Shown: positions 13,203 to 24,277 of the stretch, piece after piece
Layout of the letters: each line of letters starts with the position of its first letter
How positions within the stretch are numbered: position 1 is the first letter of the stretch
Assembly (NCBI GenBank): GCA_037954235.1
Contig: JBBMOA010000018.1
Location: 10,267,501 to 10,331,500, forward strand
Source of the DNA: Aulostomus chinensis
Taxonomy: Eukaryota; Chordata; Actinopteri; Syngnathiformes; Aulostomidae
Direction: 5' to 3'
DNA: 64,000 bases
Program-made: the position numbers and the translations under genes
Notes under the pieces: model-generated
Databases searched by the model: none
What the model was told of the DNA's origin: nothing
The model's input: the letters and a program-made list of their open reading frames with translations, nothing else

Positions 13203-13283
13203 GCTGCGGTGTGGCTCAGAGGTAGAGCGGCCGTCTAGCAACTGAAGGGTCGCTGGTTTGATCCTCACTTCCCACTGGTGACT
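13203..13283 (+). mobile_element. Second tRNA-like SINE head, truncated copy
   Basis: GTGGCTCAGAGGTAGAGCGG resembles a pol III box A, and GGTTTGATCCTC resembles a box B. They are about 35 bases apart, as in tRNA genes. The copy stops after CTTCCCACTGG with no body or tail. The same head occurs at 20310 with a body, so this is a truncated SINE rather than a tRNA gene: it does not fold as a full cloverleaf with a matching acceptor stem that I can see. Confidence 0.6.
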
Positions 13284-13967
13284 TCTCAATTAAATCTGAA
13301 AGGATTCGCTTTGACATCACAGTTGCAGGGTTAATTCAGAAGAACTCCTTGTTTCAATAAATGGATACGTCAGCTACCTGTATTTAAGTGTTCTCACACA
13401 CCTACAAACACGTTTGAGCCTCCAGGTACATGTACGGTGGCGATCGGGCCACTTTTTTTTAATCGAGAACATTCCTCATTTTTTTGTGTTTGAGAGCATT
13501 TCTGCACTTGCTGTCTGCAATGCCCTGTAATTTTGTTTGATGGCTTCCCGTGGTTTAATGTGTGTGTGCTGCTCTACTTCTCGGTGTATCGACCCAGCGT
13601 GAGTTTGGATTCCAACAAGCCTCCCTGCTTGAAGGTGTGTCTTTTATTGTTGACGATGGGTTTTGATGAAGCAGTTGCCTCAATTTCACATTATCGATCT
13701 TGAGGACATTTCCTACTGTGGATCATTGTCAGAATATCAATTGAGAGTATTTTTCTGAGCATGTCATTGTCTGTTTTTGATTGGATTCTTGGAGCACGTA
13801 TAACATGATTTAAAGAATAAGATTTCAGCTTCCCCAGATAAGTTTGATCTATTTTCAAAGTAACTGTTGATACCTTGAGTTTATTTTGATGGAAAAGGTT
13901 TAGGGGATGCATCTTGCTTAGAGCAACTACAAGGTTACAACTAATATGTAGTAATAATTTACAAAAC

Positions 13968-14329
13968 ATCCATCCATCCATCCATTTTTAAGGGTTGCAG
14001 GGGGGCTGGAGCCTATCCCAGCAGCCTTCGGGCAAGAGGTGAAGTTCACCCTGGACAGGTCACCAGTCCATCACAGGACCAACACATGTAGACAGACAAC
14101 CATTCACACTCACAGTCACGCCTACGGTCAGTTTAGAGTATCAATCAGCCTCGTCCCCTCTTGATGTCTTTGGACTGTGGGAGGAAGCTGGAGTACCAGA
14201 GAGAACCCACACAGGAACAGGGAGAACATGGAGACTCACACAGAAAGATCCCCTGCCTGAGACTGGACTCAAACTCGGAACCATCTTGCTGTGAGGCGAC
14301 AGCGCTGACCACTGCACCACCGTGCCTCC
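13968..14329 (-). mobile_element. tRNA-headed SINE-like repeat, near full length
   Basis: The tail (CATCCATCC..) is at the left and the head (GGAGGCACGGTGGTGCAGTGG on the minus strand) at the right. All body blocks are present: AACCATTCACACTCACAG, ATCAATCAGCCTCGTCCC and CACAGGAACAGGGAGAACA. Only a 6-base flank match is seen, so the target duplication is uncertain. Chance open frames on both strands inside it are repeat-derived, not genes. Confidence 0.9.
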
Positions 14330-16287
14330 CCATTTACTTATGATATTCATGTTAAATTTATGGGTTGCAGCAAAGATGGATAGGAAACCTAAGAGGGTGG
14401 GTTTAGAGGGATTGGAGTAGCGCTTACTTTATATACCATCTGTAAATGGTTAATTATGTTTGACTAATGCTCATTCAGTCTTTTTTTTAATTTTTTTGCA
14501 GCTAAGACTTAACTAACTTTTATTAATGTACCTTTATTGGTACCTGGTGCTACTGTACGGAACTACATCTGGGACCTAAAAGACAAGACTCATTTTTGGG
14601 GGCTGATAGGAAAATTTATTAAAACACATCTTAATGACACTATATTCACATCCATACAGCCTCCATAGCAGAGGTACGTGTTCTCTGAATGCTTTTAATC
14701 TTCCTCTACAGCTGTTACAATAGAAGTCCCCCGTTATTATGTTCTCATTGAAAAGCTTTGACACTGCAAAAAAAAGGAACGATCTGGTTTTAATCAGCTC
14801 CAACTGAGACTCCTACGCAGCTGAAAGTGCTTGTGACTGTAAAACAAAGCTGAAAGTGTACACACGGATAAAAGGGGAGAAACTGAACCTCAAGCCACAG
14901 TGTTTCAGTTTGAATCTATGACAGCTGAATGTGAAATTACTTTTAAAATCGTCTTTTTTCTCTGGTCTCCTGATGGTGCGTCTTAAAACACAAAGTTCTT
15001 TGAGAGGGAGAAGAGTTGTCGTCACGGGTTGGCCAGCAAGACGTCACTGCCACCAGCTCGGAGGCAGGTCAGCGTGTTTTGGCATGACTTTGGAGATTGT
15101 CTATCAAGTCACATAGAAACTGGTAATGGAAACACAAATCAGAGCAGCATGCTGAGGGAAAAACCCTGGAGTAATCACGTTTTGTTTTGTTTTTTTTAAT
15201 TTTCTGTGTTTTGTCTCTGATGCAAACTCAAAGGCTTAGTGGTTCTCTGCTGTGCAGCTAGTTATCCTTTAAAGCCACCTGGGTGTAGCAGCACTGGGAG
15301 AAAAAGAAACTCACGCTTAGTCGCTTTGAAGACTAAGACCTGGTAATTAGACTTAATACTCATCCCAGAAGCAGCAGCATTATCAGGGAGTGTCAGGTAG
15401 CTGGGAACTATTCTCTCCCAGGTCCAGGGTTCTGTTCTGAATGAGCCCAGATACAGAAGGTGCAAATTATTATCTAAATTAATAAAGACAGTTTTCCAAT
15501 TGAAATAGAGACCCTCATATCTGACCTTTGCTCTTCTCGCACCAGTGATGGGATTTCTTGGAGGTTTCTTGTCGGATACTGAAAATAATTCCTTTCTCCC
15601 CTTTTAAAACGTGACTCTCATGTGTGTTTTATCTAGTGCCCATGCTTCTGTGAATTATCTATGGTAACACTCTGTCACAGTGAAACCTCTCCAGAGGAGA
15701 ACTAATTGGAGATATTACTAGGAGACCATGAGAACTTGGAGACTGATATAAAAAAAAAAAATCCTCTTGACAGAACACCTTAGCTCATTAATTAAAAATA
15801 TGAGTGAAACAAATCATACAGTAAAACCACTTGTAGCATGTTGAAACTTAATAAAAACTGAGCTGATTTAACCTCAGAATTTCAAACGTTGTATATTGAA
15901 TGGAGGCCAATGTAGAAGTACTTCACACCTTGTGCTTTTTTATCAATGGCCTGCAGGGGGCGATTTATTCACACTTGATTAGTTGTTGATCTTCATAAAC
16001 ATTTTCCCTAAGATGGTTGTAATCATTTTCCAATTGAATTATGGTCTCATGTAGTGTGACGCAGGAGATAAAGAAGGGTACGCCAAGGGCACAATGACTC
16101 ACGAGTTGCTATCATGGCGGCTTGTCATCAGGTTCACCTCTTGCTCCCCACCATATTGTCAGTTACTCTGTCTTTTAACGCTAAGCTGCTCCTTTTTCTC
16201 TCTGATTTCAGTGTGTCTTTTGTTTGACTTTTTACGTCTGTCTTTTTAAAGAAACTTAAATGTTGACAAATAGATAAGTAACTGTTT
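14330..16287. other. Non-coding unique sequence
   Basis: I see no gene, tandem repeat or splice-flanked exon here. Short frames near 14576-15465 carry no recognisable motif. Confidence 0.55.
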
Positions 16288-16298
16288 AATTAATGCAC

Positions 16299-16671
16299 GG
16301 CGGCACAGTGGTGCAGTGGTTAGCACCATCGTCTCACAGTAAGAATGTTCAGGGTTTGGGTCCCGGCTCCATCACAGGATCTTTCTGTGTGAGTCTCCAT
16401 GTTCTCCCTGTTCCTGTGTGGGTTCTGTCTGGTACTCCAGCTTCCTCCCACAGTCCAAAGACATCAAGAGGGGACGAGGCTGATTGATACTCTAAATTGA
16501 CCGTAGGTGTGACTGTGAGTGTGAATGGTTGTCAGTCTGCATGTGTTGGTCCTGTGATAGACTGGTGACTTGTCCAGGGTGAACTCCGCCTCTCGTCCGA
16601 AGGCTGCTGGGATAGGCTCCAGCCCCCACAACCCTTAACAGAATAAGTGGAAGAAAATGGACGAATGGATG
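16299..16671 (+). mobile_element. tRNA-headed SINE-like repeat, full copy with 11-bp target duplication
   Basis: The element starts GGCACAGTGGTGCAGTGG (box A-like), has GGGTTTGGGTCCCGG (box B-like) and ends AAATGGACGAATGGATG. It is flanked by AATTAATGCAC at 16288-16298 and again at 16672-16682. That duplication marks a LINE-type target-primed insertion and fixes both ends. Confidence 0.93.
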
Positions 16672-17360
16672 AATTAATGCACAGCATGCACATGCTAGCT
16701 ACATTAGATTATGATAAGACTTTTTTGAATATCATTTGGATATCAGGTTTAATGTCTTGTCTCATCATTCCCCTGCATGGCGAATCATGCGTTCTGTCAA
16801 GCTGCGGCTTTAAGACTCAAAGACAGACATTAACAAACCAAGTGTAGGACAGGACATCTTACCAGTGCTGAGAGGCTTGCTAGCTAAAACATTTGATATA
16901 CAATACATCAAAACATAGAAAATAGACATTAGGATTCACATTGTGTCCCATTCTCTGAGAATCTTCTGGTCTAGTAGTGGTACCTCCTTTACTTTGTTGT
17001 ACTTCCCATATGTGTTTTATAAGTCACTCAGTGTCTCAGTCCAGCTAGACTTAAAAAAGCATGACCTCTTATTTTCCTCCCAGAACTGACATCCGCTATT
17101 TTAATGAGCAATTCTCATTGTATTTATGAAAATGACACAGAAATAATTCAATTTCTTCAGCATCCCATATCAAACTGCTTCATTCCAATCAGTTGATCAG
17201 ATAATACCGACTGACTGAGAGTTAGAATCATGCCTCGTTACCATGCCAGCATGCTGGCCAGCATTAGCATGCATGCTATTAATACACTCATTAAGGGCCT
17301 TTTGGAAGGAAAGAGCAAAAATTTTTTAAAAGCACATCTGCTTTGCTGTTGTGACATTTC

Positions 17361-17727
17361 CATCCATCCATTTTCTACTGCTTATTCTGTTAAGGGTTGT
17401 GGGGGCTGGAGCCTATCCCAGCAGCTTTCGGTTGAGAGGTGGGGTTCACCCTGGACAGGTCACCAGTCCATGGCAGGGCAAACATAGAGACGGACAACCA
17501 TTCACACTCACAGTCACACCTACGGTCAATTTAGAGTATCAATCAGCCTCGTCCCCTCTTGATGTGTTTGGACTGTGGGAGGAAGCTGGAGTACCAGAGA
17601 GAACCCACACAGGAACAGGGAGAACATGGAGACTCACACAGAAAGATCCCGTGATGGAGCCGGGACTCAAACCCAGAACCCTCTTGCTGTGAGGCGACAG
17701 TGCTGACCACTGCACCACCGTGCCGCC
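17361..17727 (-). mobile_element. tRNA-headed SINE-like repeat, full-length copy
   Basis: It has the same body as the 16299 copy, in reverse orientation. The CATCCATCC tail is at 17361 and the GGGCGGCACGGTGGTGC head at 17727. Flanks share only a blurred TGCTGT..TGA match, so the target duplication is decayed or absent. Open frames crossing 17230-17692 arise from the repeat. Confidence 0.9.
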
Positions 17728-18217
17728 CTGCTGTGAAATTACTACTCTTTGTATTAATATAGCTGTATCATACCTTTTTTTTTTTTTTTTTGCATATTTC
17801 TCAATGTTCTTCCCAGTTATGATGTGATGGTGGGGAAAACCGTTAGTAAAACCCAGGGGTCTTTTCAGCGGCTCATCGTTTTAAACAGCTAAACCCTGTT
17901 AGCAGTGTAAAAATGGATGGTGAATGGGATTTTTGATGCTTCTAATGTAACCACCTAAATAAGCTGCTGTATAAATCCTATTTCACAGCTGCACAAAAAA
18001 TGTGATGAAAATATTTTTTGGCAAGACTTGAATCACTTCCACATCATGGTCATGATGAGTGGTACCATACAACTGTGCGGGGGCGGGGGGGCCAGACACG
18101 TGACACCACTGATCTCACTGACATACTAATACAACTGAACAGAAAAATCACTCTTAATCACACATTCAGTATTTTGCACATTAACTCGTGAATGCATTCA
18201 CAATAATCTTCATTTAG

Positions 18218-18220
<3 letters not shown>

Positions 18221-18287
<67 letters not shown>

Positions 18288-18304
18288 GCACACACACACA
18301 CACA
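18221..18304. repeat. (CT)n(CA)n compound microsatellite
   Basis: A pure CT run to about 18273 passes directly into a CA run with one CG interruption. Confidence 0.95.
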
Positions 18305-18445
18305 AAGTTGATGTTGTACATGTAGGTGGACCAAGGTGGGTCAAGTCACTAGCTCAGGCAGTCAGTAAACAACAGGTACAGCTGTGTCACATGAGGATTC
18401 AGAGTGGACACGTGCAGAGTTTGCAGTCATAAGTGATGGGGCTGA

Positions 18446-18447
<2 letters not shown>

Positions 18448-18476
<29 letters not shown>
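18448..18476. repeat. (GT)n microsatellite
   Basis: An uninterrupted GT run of about 14 units. Confidence 0.95.
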
Positions 18477-18480
<4 letters not shown>

Positions 18481-20309
18481 AGCCTACTTGTTTTCTATCA
18501 GCCCATCACTCTCGTATGATCTAATCAGTGAGAGCGTGTGTCCCGTTCTGTAGTAACAGCACTGCAGTGAAGGCTGGTCATAACATATTAGCAGTGAACC
18601 AACGGTATATGGGGCAAACCTTGTCCGTCGGTTAACTTATTAAAACACATAATGAACCTCAGGATGAGTGAAGGTTCTTTTGCTACTGCCTGACATTTAC
18701 TGATTACCTTTTTTTTCAAATGAAAACTGGATTTAAGATTACAGACCCGCAAAAAAAAGGAAGAAAGAAAGAAAAGAAAAAAAACGGCCCGCGTCAGTGC
18801 CACCTAATCGCCTGGAGAAAAGATCAATGTTGAGGTGGGAGTGTAAGTAATGAAGTCCAAATTGGACTTGCACGTGCAAGGAAGGTGTTAATACATATGC
18901 ATGTCATTTTAAAGGCATCACGTGCCAAACAGAGAACACTGAGGAAGTATTTCATTACACTGCACATGGAAAAGCATTGTTTTTCTGTTCAGCGAGAACA
19001 CAGTTTTGCTTTGCCTAAACTAAAGCGTTCACAGTGCTTTCCTCCAGGGAGTCACTGGTTTGTGCTCACTTTGTTTAACAGGCGGTTCCATGATTTCTAT
19101 CAGATTTCACAATCAGAAAGATCTTTCTTGTAATTGCAAGACATTGCAATTGTCTGGGAGAGCCTCCAAAGCACCGATGCCGTTGCAGCAATAATATAAA
19201 AATAATCTTTGCGTAGGTGGTCCTGTCCTCGACCAGTTTCAGACTCGTTTAAATCATTATCTTGTCTAACAAATGTTTCAGCATTGGCTGATTCTTTAGT
19301 TCTGAAATGGGTCTGTGAGAACATGTAGAAAGACAAACTCTGTAAAATGACATGATACTCGAATGCATAGCTCTCAGTTCATACATATGATAGCAGAATT
19401 CCTGAAAGGAAACTCCAGCTGATTGTCAGACCTGTAATTCGGTGTATACGCACAAAAACAAAAAAATACATCCGAAAATTAAACACAACACAATTTGATT
19501 TTTTTGGAGGGGACAGGGATGAGTTTCCTTCATCTGGTCTCTATTAATATATTACATTAATAAAATAACGTTTGTTTTATCTAAGCATCAATCAAGAGCT
19601 TAACTCTTCCTCTGAAATATTAGGGTGTAGATTTGAACTTTTTCTTTCCTTTCAAGTGTGTGTGCACATGGAAGTGTCATGTGTCCAAACCACAAACCAC
19701 AGTCACATGTTGATTAGCAGTGCTGTAGCACATTTCTCTTGACATCCATGTAGGTCACTTATGTTCCACTTCAAGATCTCTCCAACAAAAGCGAAGCCTT
19801 GCAAATTGGGCACCTTCGGTGATGCTTCGAGGGCAATAAGAGTAAATGCTTAAGAGGATCTGAATTGTGGGCAAGATTATAAAAGAAAGGACAGGTGACT
19901 TTAGTGGAATAAATCCCTGATCACGTTAAGTAACAAAGAGCACAACCTCAGTATCTGAGTCAAAGTTAAGATTCTACTGGGTAGATTTTGCTCCAGCACA
20001 ACTGAAAGTTTTTCGGTCCAACTTTTACTTGAGGTAAAGAGTACTTGCATTGAAAAAAAACAAAACAAAACAATAAATGGATGGATATTTCTGTTTTTCA
20101 ATCAAACCCAGTTGAAGCAGAAACTGTTTTTTTTTCTCCTGTGAAGAAAACATCTTGTGACCAATTGCATTAAAATGGTGTAAAATTAAATGAATAAGTA
20201 TAAAAAGAATCAAGGGCTGACTTTGTAGTTTTCATACTGAAAAATAAGGACAGCCCTCAGAGAAGTGTAGTCTTTTGTCTCACAAATTTCCAAAATGACA
20301 AATATTCAT

Positions 20310-20632
20310 GTATGGCTCGGCCGTAGAGTGACTGTCTAGCAACTGAAGGGTCGCTGGTTTGATCCTCATTTCCCCCAGTGACCATGCCAAAGTGCCCTTG
20401 AGCAAAATACTAAACCCCTAATTGCAGTAGGTTAGCAACTTGCATGGCAGCCTGGTGTGACTGTGAGTGTGAATGGTTGTCTGTCCATATGTGTTGGCCC
20501 TGTGATGGACTGGTGTTCAGGGTGAAACCCGCCTCTCGACTAGCTGCCTAGATAGAGGGGCTGAGATAGGCTCCAGTCCCCCCCCGCGACCCATAACAGG
20601 ATACGCAGTAGAAAGTGGAAATAGATGGATGG
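20310..20632 (+). mobile_element. Chimeric SINE: second tRNA-like head on the common body and tail
   Basis: The head (CTGTCTAGCAACTGAAGGGT, then GGTTTGATCCTCATTTCCCC) matches the truncated copy at 13203. The downstream part (GTGTGACTGTGAGTGTGAAT, CCTGTGATGGACTGGTG, GATAGGCTCCAG, then ATGGATGG) matches the 3' half of the 16299-type copies. The middle holds CCCTTGAGCAAAATACTAAA, not found in the other family. No clear target duplication is seen. Confidence 0.8.
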
Positions 20633-20695
20633 TTTCTATTGCGCTTTTCACGCATAAAAAAAGTCACAAAGTTCTTTACAAAAAACAATTCAACA
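20633..20695. repeat. Fragment of a teleost interspersed repeat
   Basis: TTGCGCTTTTCACGCATAAA followed by GTCACAAAGTTCTTTACAAA resembles a common fish repeat (AGCGCTTTTCA..CACAAAGTGCTTTACA). It abuts the tail of the chimeric SINE. The class is unassigned. Confidence 0.35.
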
Positions 20696-23030
20696 TCACA
20701 CTATTGAATGCCTAAATAAAAAAATACACAATGTTACTTTTTCACTCTATTCACTTAATTTGTGTGGCTGCAGGATATGATGTGTTCCCTCCGTTTAATG
20801 GACAGGAGGAGGACACACATTATATCTCATCACCACGAACTAATTAAATTGCGAGAACAAGTTATATCTTGTGGCCACAAAATAACTAAATTACGGCCAC
20901 TATTTAACTGCGTGGCCACTCCAGGGCTCTGTAGCCAACCCCAGTTGAACATCGCAATAAAAGGAATTCTTATTGAATGCTTCGATTGTGAAACACAAGT
21001 CACAGGTAACTGGTGGGGTACTCCGTGTGGCGTCATGTTAAAGTTACAGGGAGCTGATGTCACTTGGGGTTACCTCGCTACGAACAGGGATTTTCTTTCG
21101 CCTGAAGTACGGCGCACTGAGACAGAACTTGATATTATATAATGTAGCGGCATCTGCTTTCCTAGCTGCCACCAAATCCGCTAACTCTGAAAGTGACAAA
21201 TTGAAGGAATGGTCATATAACACCTTACCCAAGACTCACTCACATTAGACACTATGAATTTCACAAACAGGAAAAGAAAACTTTTTTTTTTTAAGTTTCC
21301 TTTGGTCAGGACCTGAACTAACATGTCTGGTCTGTAGAGTATTGGGACCATCTCCCTGCATCACTGCATCTATGACAGTGAACAGCTCTTAGAAGGAAAA
21401 CATCCATTTCCGGTATAATCCACATCTCACTATTAATTACTGTATCGATTGTCATTCATTTTTCATGAATTTCAATAACATTTGCGATCATTTAACTTAT
21501 CTAAATAAGCCTTTGGAAAAAAAACAACAAAAAAAAAAAAAGGTGACCTTGCATAGTAAAGTTTAACTTTAACTTACAGATGACACAAAGCATTTCTTAC
21601 ACAATCCTCATTCCCTCATAATCAAAGTTGTATTTGTATTTGGGGAAAAAAACAACAAAAAACAGTAGAATTGTCTCCATCCTGCTTTGAATAGAACAAA
21701 ACAATATTATGCACAAGTAACACTGTTATGCAGAAGGTCGTGTTCTCTTCTTAAAATGAGAAATTATGACACAAGGCGCAGGAGCTAATGTCACTGAGGG
21801 TTGTGTAATTTTCAGGGATCAACAATTCTTTGTACATTCTAGCCTGTTTTCGATTCGTAGTGTCAGGCGTTTGGGCGCCACTGACGTTGAGTTGTGAGTG
21901 TTCTTTCGGTAAAAGCAACTCTACAATGTAGAAATAGTACATGGGGAGATTTGTGTCGACAAAAAAATAAGGAGCACATGAACAAAAACAAACCCTGCTG
22001 CTGCTAAACTCTGCTCTGCATTCATGCACGAGGGCCTGTAGAGATTCAACCGCAGATGAAGAAGAAGAAGACGTAGTGTAATGTAAATATCATAAAATAC
22101 AACATAATTGGCTTTTTTTCTCTTTTGACTAGTTTTCTCTGTCTGAAAAGAGGTCTTCGATTGCCTGGCAGCTGTACGTCATCATTTTAGCTCACACTTA
22201 AATTAACACATGAGTTAAATCAGCCTCAACATGATAATAGTTTTGTACCTTGACACTTACTTGACAAAAAATGCACCATTTTTTGTTGTATTTTTTTGCC
22301 TCAGGATTTGTGTTTCTTTGCATATGTTTGGAAAGTCAATTTTCACAATGCTAAAAAATGAACTGCTCCTCAAGGTTGGATTAAAATGCCATCCGGTGGT
22401 ATTTGGGATTACGCCAAATGATTCAGCGAGATTAACGATGAAATTAAATTTGAAGGAACAATTCATTTATTTAAGTCTGAAGAAGATACATCTACACAGA
22501 TAATGTAGCTAATATTCCATCAAGGTAATACACTTGTATTTTGAATATACCAAATATAGTTTTAAATCAACATATTTTTGTTTAATTTTCAATTGTTCGT
22601 TACATGACATCGGATCAACAGATTTACCAAAAGGAACCACATTCAGATGTTTTTCTCACCTTCGAGCGCACACACATGTCATACCCATGTGTCCAAACCA
22701 CTGGCTGCTGTTACAAGTTGATCACTAATATATAGACCATTTCTCTTGACATTCTTGTGTGGGTCACTGACAAAGGCTGAACTTGTCAAATCAGTCATTT
22801 ACCGACGGTCTGGTCCTGCACGAAAGGAAGCAGCACGAAATGCAAGAGGGGGAGGGCCACCACCACCACCCCCTCCATCAGCCACTCGAGTCCAACCACA
22901 CATCCACCACTCCACTATGCACACAACAACTTTGCTCCACTTAGAGCCTTAGTGGATGATAGAAGATGCTCATGTAAATAAATTAGTGCAACCATAACAA
23001 TATACCCTCCATTATTAGTAATAGAAAATA
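20696..23030. other. Non-coding sequence with a near-palindrome and a repeat-like block
   Basis: A 12-bp perfect palindrome TTGTGGCCACAA lies at 20869-20880 inside a longer imperfect one at 20861-20886. The surrounding 20790-21240 looks repeat-derived. The frames open there on both strands have no family signature. The second member of the 19675 repeat pair is at about 22675-22770. No gene is recognised. Confidence 0.5.
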
Positions 23031-23044
23031 GGAATCATATTAAA

Positions 23045-23424
23045 GGCGGCACGGTGGTGCAGCGGTCAGCACTGTAGCCTCACAGCAAGAAGGTTCCGGG
23101 TTTCAAGTCCCGGCTCCAGCACAGGATCTTTCTGTGTGAGTCTCCATGTTCTCCCTGTTCCTGTGTGGGTTCTCTCTGGTACTCCAGCTTCCTCCCACAG
23201 TCCAAAGACATCAAGAGGGGACGAGGCTGATTGATACTCTAAATTGACCGTAGGTGTGACTGTGAGTGTGAGTGGTTGTCTGTCTCTATGTGTTGGCCCT
23301 GGGAGAAATGGCGACCAGGGTGAACCCCGCCTCTCGCCTGAAGGCTGCTGGGATAGGCTCCAGCACCCTGCGAGCCTTAACAGGATAAACATAAGATAAT
23401 GGATGGATGGATGGATGGATGGAT
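23045..23424 (+). mobile_element. tRNA-headed SINE-like repeat, full copy with target duplication
   Basis: The head is GGCGGCACGGTGGTGCAGCGG and the B-like box is GGGTTTCAAGTCCCGG. The tail is a seven-unit GGAT run. GGAATCATATTAAA at 23031-23044 is repeated as GGAATCATATAAAA at 23425-23438, with one mismatch in 14. This indicates a recent target-primed insertion. Confidence 0.93.
23397..23424. repeat. (GGAT)n tail of the SINE copy
   Basis: Perfect tetranucleotide repeats at the 3' end of the mobile element. Shorter versions end the other copies, so this is the family's tail rather than an independent microsatellite. Confidence 0.85.
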
Positions 23425-23532
23425 GGAATCATATAAAAGCCCGTGAGAATTACAATACACATGTACGTAAAAATGTACATTTATATATCCACACAATGAA
23501 TCCGTCTTCATTTTGAAATAAACAGGATAAAG

Positions 23533-23925
23533 TGTTACGTGTAGGAGTGGAGGGAAGTAGACCCAATAGTGGACAGAGTGTGGGACGGTGCACAAAAGAG
23601 GTTTATTGGGGAAACAGAGACTTGAGACGGGGACACTGGAGGCATGTGACGGGAGACGGGGACACTGGAGGCTTGAGACTCGAGACTCGAGACTCGTGAC
23701 AAACAGTTAGTGAGAACACTCCACAACGGCACAATGGTGCAAAATCCAAAACAATGGCCCAACAGCGAACAGGGGAAAACACAGAGGTTAAATACACGAG
23801 GGGAAACGAGACACAGGTGGTGCAATCACCAAGGTGAGACACATGAGGTAATCACAGGAGGGAGGACAGGAAGACAGGACATGACTACAAAATAAAACAG
23901 GAAACACGAGACAGGGATCGTGACA
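23533..23925 (-). mobile_element. Solo LTR of a retrotransposon (Ty3/Gypsy-like by appearance)
   Basis: On the minus strand the element begins TGTCACG and ends CGTAACA, so it has TG..CA ends with short inverted termini. A 5-base duplication TAAAG flanks it (23528-23532 and 23926-23930). In the same orientation, TATTTAA (23794-23788) is followed about 180 bases later by AATAAA (23607-23602), as expected for U3-R-U5. Two copies of a GAGACGGGGACACTGGAGGC unit and a GAGACTC triplet array lie inside. No internal retroviral-type genes flank it, so it is a recombined solo LTR. The Ty3/Gypsy label rests on remembered resemblance. Confidence 0.75.
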
Positions 23926-23930
23926 TAAAG

Positions 23931-24227
23931 TCTATGAAGAAAATGGCATAATACCGCTATATATATAAAGATAGTTTACATGTGGACACTGATGCTGGGT
24001 ACGTGTAGATTCCTTCACCTGATGCGCCGTGTTGCTCCGTGAACCCTGACATAACATCGTTATGTAAGTTCCATGTTGTTCCCCAGCACAAAGACTACCT
24101 CTTAAATTGACAAATACAAGAAATGGACCTGGAATTAAACTGTGAAATGGAATTCAACCAAAACAAACTCGTACTGTGAATTGAATGTCCTCAAATGTAT
24201 GAGTGAAAAGCTAACCCTGGATGACAC

Positions 24228-24277
<50 letters not shown>

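Larger units (their letters stand above)
17728..20309. other. Non-coding sequence with microsatellites
   Basis: It contains the (CT)n(CA)n tract at 18221-18304, a (GT)n tract at 18448-18476 and one member of a dispersed ~95-bp repeat pair at about 19675-19765. No gene is recognised. Confidence 0.55.

Noticed and set aside
13203..13283. Possible tRNA gene
   Set aside because: Box A and box B-like words are present, but there is no matching acceptor stem or terminator run, and the same head is found joined to a SINE body at 20310. It is a truncated SINE.
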